From NCBI RefSeq assembly GCF_020283565.1, contig NC_060064.1:22650337-22714336 (forward strand): 64,000 bases of DNA, written 5' to 3'. How positions within the stretch are numbered: the first letter of the stretch is position 1; every line of letters begins with the position of its first letter. Positions 31,546 through 44,900 of this stretch are shown here, one piece after another. The translations under genes were made by a program, and so were the position numbers. The stretch comes from Trifolium pratense (Eukaryota; Streptophyta; Magnoliopsida; Fabales; Fabaceae). A model generated the notes under the pieces. The model ran no database searches and was not told where the DNA came from. It was given only the letters and a program-made list of their open reading frames with translations.

Positions 31546-34500
31546 TGCTTCTCATGCATTCTATTCTCTAATGCATTTGACAATTAATTCATTTATCTAT
31601 AATAATTGCCAATAATTTCAAATTATCTTTACACAAATGACCTTCTATAATTTTGAAATATAATTGATGCATTCTCTTTTTGTACTCATGTCTAATAATA
31701 AGTAATTAATTCTAGAAACATAGAGTATTTGGGCCACGCCTCATATGCCTTTTCCTTCCAATTTTCAAATTTATTTGTATTTCAAATTAAAATTCCAAAT
31801 TTCTTTTTTGGACGAATTTCAAAGCTTTCAAACATAAGGAACTTTTTTTAAAAAAAAAATTAAAATAAAGAACCTTATTTTATTTTTTTAAAACATGCTG
31901 TATTTTTTAATTTTATAAATAGACCAAATAACAAGTCATGAAAATTGACATACACAAAAAAAAAAAAACTATACTTATTTATAATGCAACAAAAAAAATT
32001 GTACTACAGGCTATTTTGGCACTACCATGTATATCATTATGTTGCACTAGCTTATTTGTACTACAAATATATTTTTAGCATATTTTCTATTAATTTCTAT
32101 TAATACGATTATTAAACCAATTAAAGCAAATACGTTTTTAGCATATTTTTAATGCAAATACATTTTTCATTTCTATATTCATAATATCAATTAATTGATT
32201 GATATTAATTAATTGATTCACTCATCAGTAAAATAGAATGAATTAAAATCATATAAGGCAACAATTCAAAGAATTCTAATTCTAATAAATGTTTACTAGC
32301 TCATTTTTTTCAGCAAATAAAAAAAATGAATTTGAAATTGAAATATATTTATTTGAGCGTAAATTAGCCACACGTTTTGTTTAATAAAAATGGAAATATC
32401 AATCTCTATAATTATAGTAAATTCGAATTCAAAGAATAAAATAAAATCCTCTAAATAATTTTGTATTAATCTTTGACATAAAATAAAAAAACTAATTAAA
32501 AGAAGTATTTATCTAAATGATTTTTTTATATTGTAAGGAAAAGGTTTTTAATTTTTATATTGTAAATAAAAGCTTTTTAATAATTTTATTTTTTAAAAAA
32601 CTATAGGTACATTAAATCGAAATATTTTTTTTAAATGAAATATTTTTTATAAATAATTATAGCAACACTAATTTCTTTTTCTGAATACATTAAAAAAAAA
32701 TTGACCGCAGTAGTATATAATTATTGACCGTAGTATATTTAAAATAGTTGGAAAATATGGTAATGCAATATATTTTTGGAAATGTTAAATATAGAATGAA
32801 CCTCATAAATTAAGGCAATTTCAAAAATTAAGGGATTAGTAAAAGCTTGGGTGGTAAACGATTTCTCTATCGTAAATTCATATTACTCACCTATTTTCTA
32901 AATATATATATGGTAGTTGGGATGCATATGAAAATTGCAAAGATCTCACTTATCTCATATGTTAAGAATTTTAATTTGGTATGTGAATATCATTTTTGTG
33001 TAGCTATTGTGTTTCTAATTGTTGTGGTTGAAATGTGTAGGATCATACGTCTGAAATTTATATAGTGTTCGAAACTTTCTATTTCATTATCTTAATTTTT
33101 AAAGTTGGAAACTTTTCTTTTTCAATATCATTTCAATGTAATATTTTTATATATTGCACATGTATGTTATATTTTCACCATTTTCTTTGTATTTTTTCTT
33201 TTGTAGAAGGACTAAGATGTGTTCTTAGATTTTTTATTGGTAAGTAATTTCATCAAATATTATTTGCATCTTTATTTTAAAAATATTCGAAATAATTATT
33301 TTTCCATAATCTGCAGATATGATGGAGATATCGTTATTAAAAAATTATCCGACGTAATTTAAAATCAATCGTAATCTCATATGTGATGTATCAAATAATA
33401 TTCCTTCCATCTAACATAAAATGATATTTTGATCTATTCGTTTATGTACGCAGATTAATACATTGTTTGAGTAAAATTATTTCTTCTTTCACACACTATA
33501 AGTTTGTCATATTTCATTATATCTTTCTTTTGTCACAAACTATGTGCAATTTTTTTTTTATTTCAAATATAATGACTTTGATCATTAAGGTACTAATTTT
33601 AATTTTTAAATCTATTTTATATGTAGATCTGTTTGGTAGAATGATGACGGACTCATCTAAGGCATGGGTTTAAGACATTGAAGAATAATTCTTTACATTT
33701 TTTAGTTTTGTTTGTCTTTTCAATTTGCTACTTTTACGTTTTGGAGATTTATGTTCAGTTGTTGCAGTGTAATGTAATTTGATTTATGATGTAGACATAT
33801 ATAACTTTTTTTTTTAATTTCAATGTTTGTGTCGAATGCATTATTTATGATAATTTTTTATTACATAAGGTGGTTTTATTAATAAAGGCATAAGATATGC
33901 TAAAATCGGAACACTTGCACTGTCCAATAAAGTCATATAATAGAAAAGTAGAAGAAGATGATCCCATCATAGTACATCGTGTTCCTAGAGTTAAACAACA
34001 ACAACCCCAAGTCTCTTAAAAACACAAAATTAGAAAAATTATGTCGCGCAATTAAATTAGTTAGACTATTAATGTGTATGATTAAATAATAAAAAATTAT
34101 GTCCGCAATTTGTGACTAATTTTTTGGGTCATGTTAATTCTTAGAGTACATGTTAAAGAATCCAAATATCAAAATATTCTCTTCAATTTTGTGCATTTTT
34201 TTTATATAATAAATTTTTCTGCATTTTATTTATGAAAATTTAAACTTGAATTAACCGCATGAATTTTAATAAAATATTTTTTTATTTAAATCATTATATG
34301 TGTTACATTAATTTTAAGGGAACAAGTTAGCATTTTCCTATTTTTTTCATAGTTATTTTACTTTAGATATTATGAAATTAATTTAACTTTTTCTGTTTGC
34401 TTGGGCGATTTATTTTAAGACATTTATACGAGATTTTATATTTTTACTCATATATTCATACATTGATCTATTTTTTGTATTTTTTATCGGGTCTGTGTTC

Positions 34501-35362
34501 ATTTTTTTTGTTATTTATATATAACTTTTTTTTGTTGATTTATATGAAAATTATATATTTATATTCATATATTAAGACGGAAATCTATTTTTATTTTATA
34601 ATTTACGTGAGACTTTTGTATTTATAATTTACATGCGCATATATTTTTGCACATGTATTACTTTGGGGCTATACTTACCTGATAGTCGAACTGTGAATTA
34701 TCAGCGAATTCTTCCATGAGAACAAGAGTGTTAATACTACTTAATACCAAAAAAAATATATTACAATAAATACATTATTTTTATTCATATATTAACACAA
34801 AGACATATTTTTTTCCAATAATTTATACGATGTTCTATATTTATTTTATTTGGAGGATATTGATGTGGAAATTAAATTAACTAATACAAGATATATTCAA
34901 ATAATTTTTTTAGGGTATTTTTGTTTCATATTTATTTTACTATGGGTATTATGAGATTATTTTAACTTTTTTTTGTTTGTTTGGGGGGCTTTTTTTAAAA
35001 AAGTTTACAAACGAGTCTATATTTTTACGTATATATTAAGAGACATGATTTATTTTTTTGTAATTTATACGGGGCCTACTCTTTTTTTTTTTTTGTGATT
35101 CACGCGGGAAATATATTAAAATTGTACGTTTAATTTTCGGTAAAATAAAAAATCAGAGGTACAATTTTAATTGAATTGTAAATGATTTTAAAACTATTTT
35201 AATTGACTATATTTATATATTAATACGAGATCTTAATTTATTTTATTTTTGACAAATACGGGATCCTACTTTTTTTATATTATAGTTTTTCATTTTTCAT
35301 CCTTTTTATTTCAGAATGATGAAAATTTTAATATTAAAATGTTAATTTTTTAGTCTCATTTT

Positions 35363-35381
35363 ACCCGTGCTTGGCACGGGT
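35363..35381 (+). repeat. Helitron 3' subterminal hairpin
   Basis: acccgtgc-ttg-gcacgggt: a perfect 8-bp GC-rich stem with a 3-nt loop, followed by ccggatactag. It marks the replication end signal of the element. Confidence 0.88.
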
Positions 35382-35821
35382 CCGGATACTAGTAATATGA
35401 CAAATAAGAGAACAAAACTCAGAGCTTCCACCACCACCACGAAAATGATTGATTTCATCCACCACACTTTTAGAATCCGTCTCAAAAATAACATTGGATA
35501 TGCTGCTTTTTTTTTGTCTTAAGCAATGCTTGTCACTAAATTATATACATATTAATTATCTTTTACGAATCAAACAGACTCATATCGATTAAATTCGAGA
35601 CAAATAAATTTATATATTTGAAATAATCTAAGCACAAGTTTTTTCTCCTCCGTTAGAAGATAATTTTTTTCTCTCAAGTGAGAAGTCGTAATCACGATCA
35701 ACGATTCACAAAAATCACTTTATTTGTAAGTTAATGTTTATATTTTAAATTTTCACATCGATGTTTTTCCTTTTCTAATGCGGATTTTATTTGAAATGAA
35801 GTCGAAGTCATCATTGTGTCA

Positions 35822-35999
35822 AACTTAAAATTGACCGTTGAATTGAATGATATTATAACATAGATCATGTCTATAAAATATGACATTAATCGGAAAATAT
35901 TTGATATGTCAATGAGACACATCAAAATTAACTCATTTTTTGAATGTTCGTAAAACGTTAATGTATTTCATTGACGTATCAAATAATTTTCGATTAATG

Positions 36000-36032
<33 letters not shown>

Positions 36033-36494
36033 TCAGGATCCGTTGACACCAACTAGTTTGACACCAAATGTTACACCTCTCAATAACGTTTTAACCGATA
36101 TAAATTTTATAAAATCCACCGTTGGATTGAAAGTTTACATCATATAGATCATTTGTGTAAAATTTCAAATAAATCCAAAATCATTTGATATGTTATTGAG
36201 ATACATCAAAATTAACGGTTTTTGTATTTTTTTTTAAATGCCGTTAATCTTTATGTGTCTCAATAGCATATCAAATGATTTTGGATTTGTCTGAAATTTT
36301 ACACAAATGATCTATATGATGTAAACTTTCAATCCAACGGTGGATTTTATAAAATTTATATCGGTTAAAACGTTATTGAGAGGTGTAACATTTGGTGTCA
36401 AACTAGTTGGTGTCAACGGATCCTGACTATATATATATATATATATGATCTATGTTATAGTATTAATTCAATGCAACGGTTAATTTTGTAATAG
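35822..36494. mobile_element. Palindromic MITE, outer copy of a nest
   Basis: Left attgaccgttgaattgaatg pairs with right cattaattcaatgcaacggtt-type sequence; inner arms gacattaatcggaaaatatt and cgattaatgtt also pair. The palindrome is opened in a TA tract at its middle by the 36031-36428 element. It shares the words ttgatatgtcaatgag and acatcaaaattaac with that inner element, so the two are family members. Confidence 0.65.
36031..36428. mobile_element. Near-perfect 398-bp palindromic MITE
   Basis: Starts agtcaggatccgttgacacc and ends with its exact complement; the arms match almost base for base for about 190 bp around a T-rich centre near 36225. It is inserted in a (TA)n tract of the outer MITE. 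The high arm identity suggests a fairly recent insertion or gene conversion between arms. Confidence 0.88.
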
Positions 36495-36532
36495 AATGAG
36501 GTATCAACTAGAAAATACAATTAGCCAAAAAA

Positions 36533-36598
36533 AATAATAATAATAAAATTCTCTCTGGCGCCAATTTGGTTGGGCTAATTTAGTTTCTTAAAAAAAAA
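36533..36598 (+). mobile_element. Small retro-insert ending in poly(A)
   Basis: acaattagccaaaaaa occurs before (about 36517-36532) and after (36599-36614) a 66-base insert that ends aatttagtttctt plus A9. The arrangement (poly(A), ~15-bp TSD) fits an extremely truncated LINE, in the opposite orientation to most of the poly(T) micro-insertions. Confidence 0.6.
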
Positions 36599-36614
36599 CA
36601 ATTAGCCAAAAAAC

Positions 36615-37197
36615 AAAAAAAACTAGAAAATATAGTGTCTTCTAGCTAATCCTAGAATATGTCGCCCTTGCTAAAGTGTGAACAACTATATTTGTTTGAC
36701 GCTTAACAAACTTCACCTCGAAATTGGGAGCTAATAATTACAATGTCAATAATATCTGTATCAATTTTACCTTATTTTTTTCTTTAGGAAGTAATGCTTG
36801 TCTATAATTATTTGTATAGAGAAATAGAAAGAAAATGATACGCAACCTTTTAAGATAGTATTTTTTTCTTCTGATAAATCATATTTGAGGTTTTTTTTCC
36901 TGGGTTTGGACATGCAGACTCTTAGGAAAAATTTATCATTCATTTGAGTCTCATAATACTCGAGAAATTAGTCTTTACAGTTGTGCACAAAGAATATCCA
37001 ATCCACACACCAAAGCTAAAAACATGGACAAATTCTCAATTTGTGATTCAAAAAAAATAATGATGTAAATGGAATTATTATGAAAAGAAAAAGAAAGGGT
37101 GGCCCTTGCGTGAACGTGGTTATCATGAAATGCTAGCTATGCATATAAATCACTTTTTTGAAGGCTGTCTCTTGCATTTCGCAATTTATAATAACTA

Positions 37198-37202
<5 letters not shown>
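36615..37202. other. Repeat-rich spacer upstream of the coiled-coil gene
   Basis: tgtcgcccttgctaaagtgt...tgacgcttaacaaa (about 36660-36720) resembles the antisense LINE RNase H segment at 28848-28905. ctcgagaaattagtc...ccaaagct (about 36958-37018) resembles 31190-31245. These are old LINE or related scraps; no gene is seen. Confidence 0.45.

Positions 37203-37274
<72 letters not shown>
37203..37274. repeat. (TA)n microsatellite
   Basis: About 72 bases of TA, roughly 420 bp upstream of the next start codon. Confidence 0.95.
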
Positions 37275-37276
<2 letters not shown>

Positions 37277-37696
37277 TTAATAATAAGTAAATTATTGGTT
37301 AACTACACTTTTTCATTGATTAACAAATTTATTAAGAGTTTAATTTATATACATAGTAATCGTTACATTTGAAAGTTACATTTGTTATTTACATTTCTAT
37401 GAATCTCTTTGCTTGGAATTTGGATATCTTTTGGTTGTAGATGTGTGTGTATGATCTGTCTTAAAGAAGCAACTATATTAATTAATATTTATATAGTTAC
37501 ATTAATATCAAATTAATGTGTACTTTATACATATTTTGGTTGATATTTCATTTCATGACCCCTAAAAAAACGAAAAAAACGGAAAAAGTTGGTTAGGTGG
37601 AAGTTGAATGATAATCAAACACTTTTGCTTTGTTGTTTTTGGTGATCTCTCTTTCTCTCTCTCTCTCTAAGGCAGGTTTTGGAAGCAAAAGAGAAG

Positions 37697-40341
37697 ATGG
37701 CGTATAGAAGAAGACAAGGCATATCAAGAGCTTCAACATTCAAGGAAGAATTTCATTCATCATTGGATGATCCTAAAGATTCTGATCTTCAAAATGGTTC
37801 TGTCTCTTCTTCTAATTCTTCGCTCTCTGTTCAAGCCATTAAAGCCTCTGCTGCTCGTCATCAGCCCGCTCTTTCCTTCGCTTTGGACCCCTCTCATCCT
37901 GACTATCAACGATCTACGGTATTCGCTCCTCAATTTTGTTTCTTTAAAAGTAACCAAATTATAAATATTTTTCATCATTTACCTTATCATGGAAAATCTT
38001 CATTAACTCCATACTTCATACATACATACATGAATTGATATCAGGTGTTAAACTTAGCATATTCAAATTTTTAATAACTTTCTTGGTAGAATATGAAATT
38101 AATCAATCTGACTATTGAATCATGTTGATGATCATGTATACAAAATTTCAGATAATAATATAGACATTTCTTTACATTATCGTTATTTAACGTGAATAGA
38201 CAGACAGGCAGATAGACCGATAGATAGATAGATAGATAGATAGATAGACAGATAGATCGAAGATTGAATGTAATGTCTTGAATCAATATATTGATGCAGA
38301 GTTTTGATGCTTATGGACATGATAACAAGTCTGGTTTCTGGGGTGTTTTGGCTCATAAAGCAAAATCAATGTTGGATGAAAACAATTCAGGTCTACAACA
38401 ACATGACACCAAGCCACAAACACTCAAATCATACTCATTTAATACTTTTACTAGCCCCATTTCAACTCAGGTAATTACTAACTCTTGTTCACATATTATG
38501 TCCTATGCAATGCAGACATATAATATAATATAATGCTGCATAAATATATGTATGTCATTTACATTATCAGTTGAATGGGAGTCAACTTATTTGTGTAAGT
38601 TTTTGCTTTGGTATGGTTAATGAAGCCTCCTGAATCTAATAAAAGAATGGACAATCCTTCAATTCGGAAGGGCTTGGATGCAATCTCTTCTTCTCTCAAT
38701 CAACTAGGTGACACTTTTGAGAAGGCTTATGAGGTAACTCTAAGGATATATTATACTTCCCTTTAGTAATTATGAAAGCACCGATACTGCTGCATTTCGG
38801 TATGTTCATATATCAATAACACTCGTACGATACATGTTTGACACCTCAGACAATGTATATACATCACATTCTTAATTAAATGTTACTTCTTTGATTTCTT
38901 CAGGAAGGTAAAACAATTGTGGAGAATAAGACAGCAGACCTGAGATCTCAAATCAGGCGAAAAGGAAATGGCCCTGAGGACATATACCAAGCTTCAGATC
39001 AGATGCAGGGTCCTTCTCACCATGAAACACAACTCAAGGCAACACGCGACGTAAGGTGCCAACTGTGTTATCATGTGTAAACGGTTGCGGCCTCACTAGT
39101 CCTTGTAGTGAAGGCACACATGATAAAACATCTTATAAAACTTTTGGAATTGCTAATATATTTTGAGTTAGTTAAATCTTTTTTTAGTTCCATTTCATGT
39201 GATTAATTTAAATTCAGTCTACAAATGGCACATATACAAATATTCCACTATTAAAAAAAACATCAAGTTTAGAACAAATGCATGAATTAAATTTCTCTAC
39301 AAGACTTCACTCACTGCAAAAACTTACCATATAATAAATAAGTTTTAAGAAACAATAACATGATGCGACAAGATATTGAAATATGATTAGATGACTGTAA
39401 AATTATGTACGACGTGTATAACTTCTTGATTTGGATACAGGACTCTTAGTTTAAACTTTTCTTTCTGATTGTAATTGTGAATAGAAAATTGAGTTTATGA
39501 CGGTTGTTTATTTGAGTTAACTTTTAGGGTTTCACATGTGATCAAACAAGCAACATTTCCTTTTGCTTTGGTTGCAGGTGGCAATGGCAACAGCTGCAAA
39601 AGCAAAATTACTTCTTCGCGAGCTAAAAACCGTTAAAGCAGATTTAGCATTTGCTAAAGCACGAAGTTCTCAACTTGAAGAAGAAAATAAATTACTCAGG
39701 GAACGAGAAGGCAGCGATAAGGGACTTAATCATAATGACGATGATCTGGTATTAATTAGTTTTCTGTTTACCTATGTGAAATTTGTGTTAAGAATCCAAA
39801 GAAAGAAGCACTCACATTGACATAACAAAATTTGAAACTTGAAAGTGTCGTGTTATTATGTCCTGTAGTATTGTGATTTGATTTTTTTATGCATATATAC
39901 AAGTAACATCATTTATATGCATAAAACATCATTATTACTACTGATGCTGTTATTTGAAATTTTGCCTTAAGACTAAATTTGCGTTCTCTTCAGATTCGAA
40001 ATCAACTGGAGACGCTTCTAGCTGAGAAGGCTCGTTTGGCTAATGAGAATGAGACATATTCAAGGGAAAACCGTTTTCTGAGGGAAATCGTGGAATACCA
40101 TCAGCTGACAATGCAGGATGTGGTGTATCTTGATGAGGGAATGGAAGAAGTCACTATGGATGACAATGGAATCACTAGGGTGCTATCTATCTCGCCACAC
40201 GCATTATCACCGAGATCGCCTGACGAGGTTGTTCTAGAGTCAACAAAAGCAATGTTTCCTGTACCAGAAGAAGATGATAAGAGTACATCAGATGAAAATG
40301 ACACTCCTCCCACTGTCTCACCTTCTCAGCATGCAAAATGA
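37697..40341 (+). CDS. Plant-specific coiled-coil protein, function unknown
   Basis: Six exons: 37697-37918, 38300-38470, 38626-38733, 38904-39050, 39578-39748, 39994-40341. All introns are phase 0 and the exons join to 388 residues. The N-terminus is basic and Ser-rich ([19 protein letters not shown]), followed by [16 protein letters not shown] and a Leu/Lys/Glu-rich region. Residues about 210-300 ([50 protein letters not shown]) form a heptad-rich coiled coil split by the last intron. The acidic tail contains [12 protein letters not shown]. Automatic annotation may label such proteins bZIP, tropomyosin or early-endosome antigen because of the coil; I see no DNA-binding basic region or membrane segment. 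The exon 3 acceptor (aatgaag/cct) is the weakest join. A CT-rich leader (37647-37669) precedes the ATG. Confidence 0.82.
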
Positions 40342-41249
40342 TCACTTTTTTTTTGTTCATAGGGTAGCCTTAGATCAGATTCTCTTGTTTGAAGAAATAT
40401 ATGCAAGACTTTTAACATATGTTCATTTATTTGTTCTACCTGATTGCAGTGTGAGGACTGGGAAATTAAGAGGGTGGGAGTATTTGATTGAAACACATTT
40501 GTTTTGTGTGTAACTTTCCTGTCATGGTGAGCTTGGTTTGGAAAATTCTTTAACTTTTTCAATGTATTGGCTGATCAAATTTTGTTGGATGGCCTAGTAC
40601 AAATATTATAGCTTCATTTAACTTTTTAAATGTATATTAAATTATAGAAAAATTAAATTTACCACGCCCTTCAAATATCGGCTCGATGTCTCCCATCTGT
40701 CTTGACCTGAACACCACAAGGTCTTCTTAGTCATCTGCTTAAGGATCTGCTTAAGGATGTGACAGACTGAAGCAAATTATTACTTCAGAATGCATTTATG
40801 TAAAATTCCAAATCAATTTCATTACTTCATCAAAAAGAAAAGAAGGGAAAAAAAGACAAACAAACATTAAATCACAGTTACAGTTGTTTCAACTATACTT
40901 TTATGCATACTTCACATTTCACAATAGCTATTTTCATGTCCTTCATACTTTATAACTGCTGTCATTCCTTTATTGCCTGTATATGTTTCGCTTGAGGAAA
41001 CTAAACCCCTTAACTAATTTGAGCGAATAAAGTTGTTAATACCAAATTTCTACTCACTTCTAAATTCGAATGACCAATGGTCATGGTTAAGTTGATTGTG
41101 ATTTTATAAGAAATCTAAGGATCAAGAGTATCTAGATACTCCAAATCTTTCATTATATCTCTATTTACTCTAAATCTAGTTAAAAAGGGAACCAAGATAC
41201 TAAAGACCCAATCCTGAATCAAGATATTAAAGACGCAATGCTACACTTG
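40342..41249. other. 3'UTR and intergenic spacer
   Basis: AT-rich with no supported gene; the overlapping short open frames just past the stop are chance readings. Confidence 0.45.
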
Positions 41250-41389
41250 TCCCGTAAGAGTAGCTCCATTGATAGGAACTAGGGAGTAGGGACATTATTG
41301 GATGGACCGGGGTTTGAACCTTAGATTCTCTACTTCCTCATTTGTGGTGTCTAACCACTAGGCTACTAGACACAAAAAAAAAAAAAAAA
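41250..41389 (+). mobile_element. tRNA-derived SINE, family C (copy 2), with poly(A)
   Basis: Starts tcccgtaagagtagctccat, has B-box ggggtttgaacctta, then gtctaaccactaggctacta and an A16 tail. Flanks caatgctac and caatactac look like an imperfect TSD. Same family as 24038-24166. Confidence 0.7.
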
Positions 41390-41903
41390 CACACAATACT
41401 ACGTTTAAATTTTGAGAAACTCCAATATGACCCAAGAGATTTCCACAAAAAAAAATAGTGTCACAGAATTATTAAATTTACTGAAAGGCGAGGTTGTTGA
41501 ACATAACCTGCCACAGTGGAGCAAACACTTCTTGTGTCAAGCCACATTTAGAGAAATTCAAAACAAACAAAAATTGCTATTTGATTCACAATATATATGA
41601 CAGACTGCAATTTGGAGAAAGAGATCTTCATTCCTTGCAGATGAAGAGTCACGTTTAATTATACATTCAATAGACTTCCTAGTTTACAGGGTCATATATA
41701 ATACAGTTAACCTCTTACAAGTACATTGTATGAATAATATGTGACCAGTTAAATTCTATTTAGCTGCATTCATCTTCTCAGAGTGTCTCCAAAATGACTC
41801 CAGTGAATTTTACAAGTGTTGATTGTATATAGATCAGGATTGCTGCTTTCAAAAGTAAAGCTTCAAAGCAGAAAAAACTTCCTGGCTTGTACTATATATG
41901 ATT

Positions 41904-44900
41904 TCAGAATAGCTGGAAAAACAAACTAGTAGAGCCATCACCAAATGACCTGAGGTCTGCAGGTTTTACCAAAGCCCTGCACAATGGGCAGGTCCTTTCC
42001 CTCTCAAACCTAGCAAATAAGATAATCAGGAGCCCAAATATACATATGAAAAAAAATATAGTAATAAACAGGGAGCAACACAAAACCTGCTGACCCCATA
42101 ATTACATTTGAAAATCAGAAGATTACAAATTAAAATAATGGTAATCAGCTGGGAGTTGATCATATCTACCCCAATATATTAAATTTAAATCCTAGTTTCT
42201 AAGATCACAAAGTCACATCATATCCTAAGATCCTGTATCATTTTCACAGCTATACATGTTAAATCAAGTCAATATTAATTTCTCCTAATTAACTAATCAA
42301 CCAAAAAGAGCATTTGCTTTATATAATTTCTATAATCAATACTTAAACTTCTTCATTAATATTAGATCATAGTATAGAATAAGATATATAAAATAATAAT
42401 TTGCAAGTCTCACCACTCTGATACACAGTCTTCACAGAAAATGTGTTTACAGCGAAGTAAGATTGGAGCATGCATCTTCTCTTGACAAATCGCACAAAGA
42501 TCACCGGCTGCAATGACCTGCAATCCGACAAATTATTTGCATTAACAACTTGCTGCTACCATAGTGCATATAGCAGGTTAAAATCAGTCATCATACACCA
42601 ATAAGTGCCTAAACATCAGATCTCATAATCAACTGGACTGTGAAACTTTCAAAGCAATCAACAATTCCTAGTGTTAATTTCTACTTTTGTTTTCAATCCT
42701 TCAGCATTGGACAAAATGAAAGCATTCCTCTGCTCATTGGATAATTATGATGATACTCAATTCTGAGTCAATACACTGGCAAATATAGCAGCTTAATAGT
42801 AGGCCAAATCAATGAAACATTGAACACACTGGTTAAAAAAATCTTCCCTAACCAAAGCTACAACTAAGGCTTCATATTGCTTGTGTTATAGGATTATAAT
42901 GTTCAATAAGTATTTTTTACAACCAGACATCAAAAGGCACCCCACCACAATGCAGACTCAAAGCAAATAATAATGATAATTCACTATATGGTGATGGCAT
43001 AGTTCTGAACAAAATAAAACACCACCCATAAAAGTAACCTAAAACTACAGTTGTTAGAAAAAATATTAGATGTTCTATCAAGCATACAGTATGCATCAAT
43101 GGTGGACTGGTGAACATTTGTTGATGGTTCAGAATGACAATTCTTGCTTCACGTTTCAGTCATAGTTATTAATTAAACAAAAAAAATACTAGGGTTTATG
43201 AAAGAGTACATAGTACATACCAGAGAGGAGTTAATTGAACTCCTTCTCTATAAGAGTATAGATGACCAGACAAACAAAATTGGGGAAAAAACACTAAAAC
43301 AACAGGTCAGCAAACTGATCAAATATCAACAAATTGTCATTTAATAAGATCAGCAATTTGCAGAGATAATGGATGAACATTGAAACTTTAACAATTGATT
43401 TGCCAACACCAAAATCAATGACCATTTGAAGGCCTCCATAATACCTGCTCTGATGTTGCATAAGCCCCATAGTGCACTTCTTTACGTGACAATGCTTTCA
43501 CTGAAGCAAAGAAAGATTGCACCTGAAAACCACCACTACACAGTTAAGAGAAGAACCACCAGATACCAACCCAAGCTTTGCACATACAGTACTTTTATTG
43601 TATATTAAAAACTAGTTTTATTATGTATATAAAATAGTAATGGGCACTTCATTGCAATCCATTTAAATGACTTATCACAGTTTTAATCATTAGGACTTCC
43701 CCCACAAATGATTAAACAATGAGTAAATTAACAGACAACAAAACAGAAAAGATCTCCCAAACTTCTCTCACTTATTTGGAAAAAGCTCTTTTATTTCCTG
43801 GAACCTATAATGATGTATATGGGAGTTGAAAAATTAAAGTCCCAAGCTTCTAGAGAGATACTCAAATTACATTGCCCTTATCTTATTTACAATTGTTGCA
43901 TTCCCATTGCCAAAAAGATGAATATAAGAAGCATTATTTTATACATATACATGTGAATGAGACCCTCATTAACAGCTTTTTTCTCCCTGACACTCGGCAT
44001 CAAGGGCAACTAATTTTAAACCCCTACTATCTACTTTTGGTGAGTCCCAAAGCTGATAATGCAAGGGAATTAAAACTTGAATTCTTCTAAAACCTCAAAG
44101 TAGGCGAGCGCTGGAAGGATACTCTTCACATGCTACATACATAAAAACATAAATTTTGGAAGAATAAGTAATAACTGACCTTTTCAACAACAGATGTAAG
44201 CTTAAATGTTAGATACAATCCTGTCATCAGTGATGAAAAGAGGCTTCCATATTCTTTGTTCAAGAAGAAACGATACCAAACTGGTGCTGGCAACAAGGCT
44301 CGGTAAAGCAGGAGGAGGTATTCAACTAAAGTCAACATTTGCCCCTGATGAAAGAATGATGGTACAATCAGAATGTAATGCGAAAGAGAATCACAGATCC
44401 AGAACCCAAAACTCTTGGAAATCTTAAAAGAAATAGTAGAGATCAACTTAAAAAAAAAAAAAAAAATGCCATCTTCAAATATTCTTCTATTCCCAAAACA
44501 TCAAACACTTGGATTAAATTTCCCTAGTGCTCCATAACTTATTACCTCACCTGCTTACGATAATTGCGGCCTCTGCTATTCTTATAATACATTAACAATA
44601 TACACTTCAATACCATTGCAGCCTGGCGCGCCAAAGTATCTGAAATTTTAAAATACAATTTGTAAATCAATGAAATTAATCCTCTGCCCATTGAATGTCA
44701 AACAAAGGATAAATAATTCCATAATGAGCAGCCTCTAAGAGTTTCCAAACACAGTAGTAGTTCCATGCTAAACAAGCCAAAATAGATCACTGGAAATGGC
44801 TGGAATGAATATATAAATGCAATTATAACAAAGCAAAAACCATGCTACAAGAAAATGATGGACAACGAATATATAAATTATCCATTTTGTTAAACATCTG

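Larger units (their letters stand above)
28934..35392 (+). mobile_element. Helitron, 6.46 kb, base-exact boundaries
   Basis: The left end is tctataatatgtaaaaagcc (5'-TC). The right end is ...ggatactag (CTAG) preceded by the hairpin acccgtgcttggcacgggt 8 bases earlier, and the insertion lies between A (28933) and T (35393). TC...CTRR, a subterminal hairpin, an A/T target and no duplication are the Helitron hallmarks. Excision at these bases restores the LINE frame, which confirms both ends. Inside is AT-rich decayed DNA with a replication-protein-A-like fragment (30142-30249) and a second 5'-like terminus at 31491. No Rep/helicase frame is recognisable, so it is non-autonomous or decayed. Confidence 0.9.
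28745..35506 (-). pseudogene. 5'-truncated LINE (RNase H end), split by a Helitron
   Basis: Two pieces, 28745-28933 and 35393-35506, make a 303-bp insertion flanked by a 14-bp duplication (T9 then gtctt) at 28731-28744 and 35507-35520. Read on the minus strand it gives the end of a LINE RNase H domain: VIFETDSKSVVDEINHF on the right piece; then FIKRQTNMIAYTLAR, SWPNRCIIETLSLC and a TAA on the left piece; then poly(A). The frame is continuous across the empty site (…CHI-I-NMLSC…), so the two pieces were once one open sequence. The LINE inserted just upstream of the RING-H2 gene with its tail toward that gene. Confidence 0.9.

Noticed and set aside
32847..34627. Several hydrophobic 60-76-codon frames
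   Set aside because: Phe/Ile/Tyr-rich readings of AT-rich Helitron DNA with no domain; some may be RPA-intron remnants but nothing supports them.
37106..37372. Frame with a long Ile-Tyr repeat
   Set aside because: Translation of the (TA)n microsatellite.
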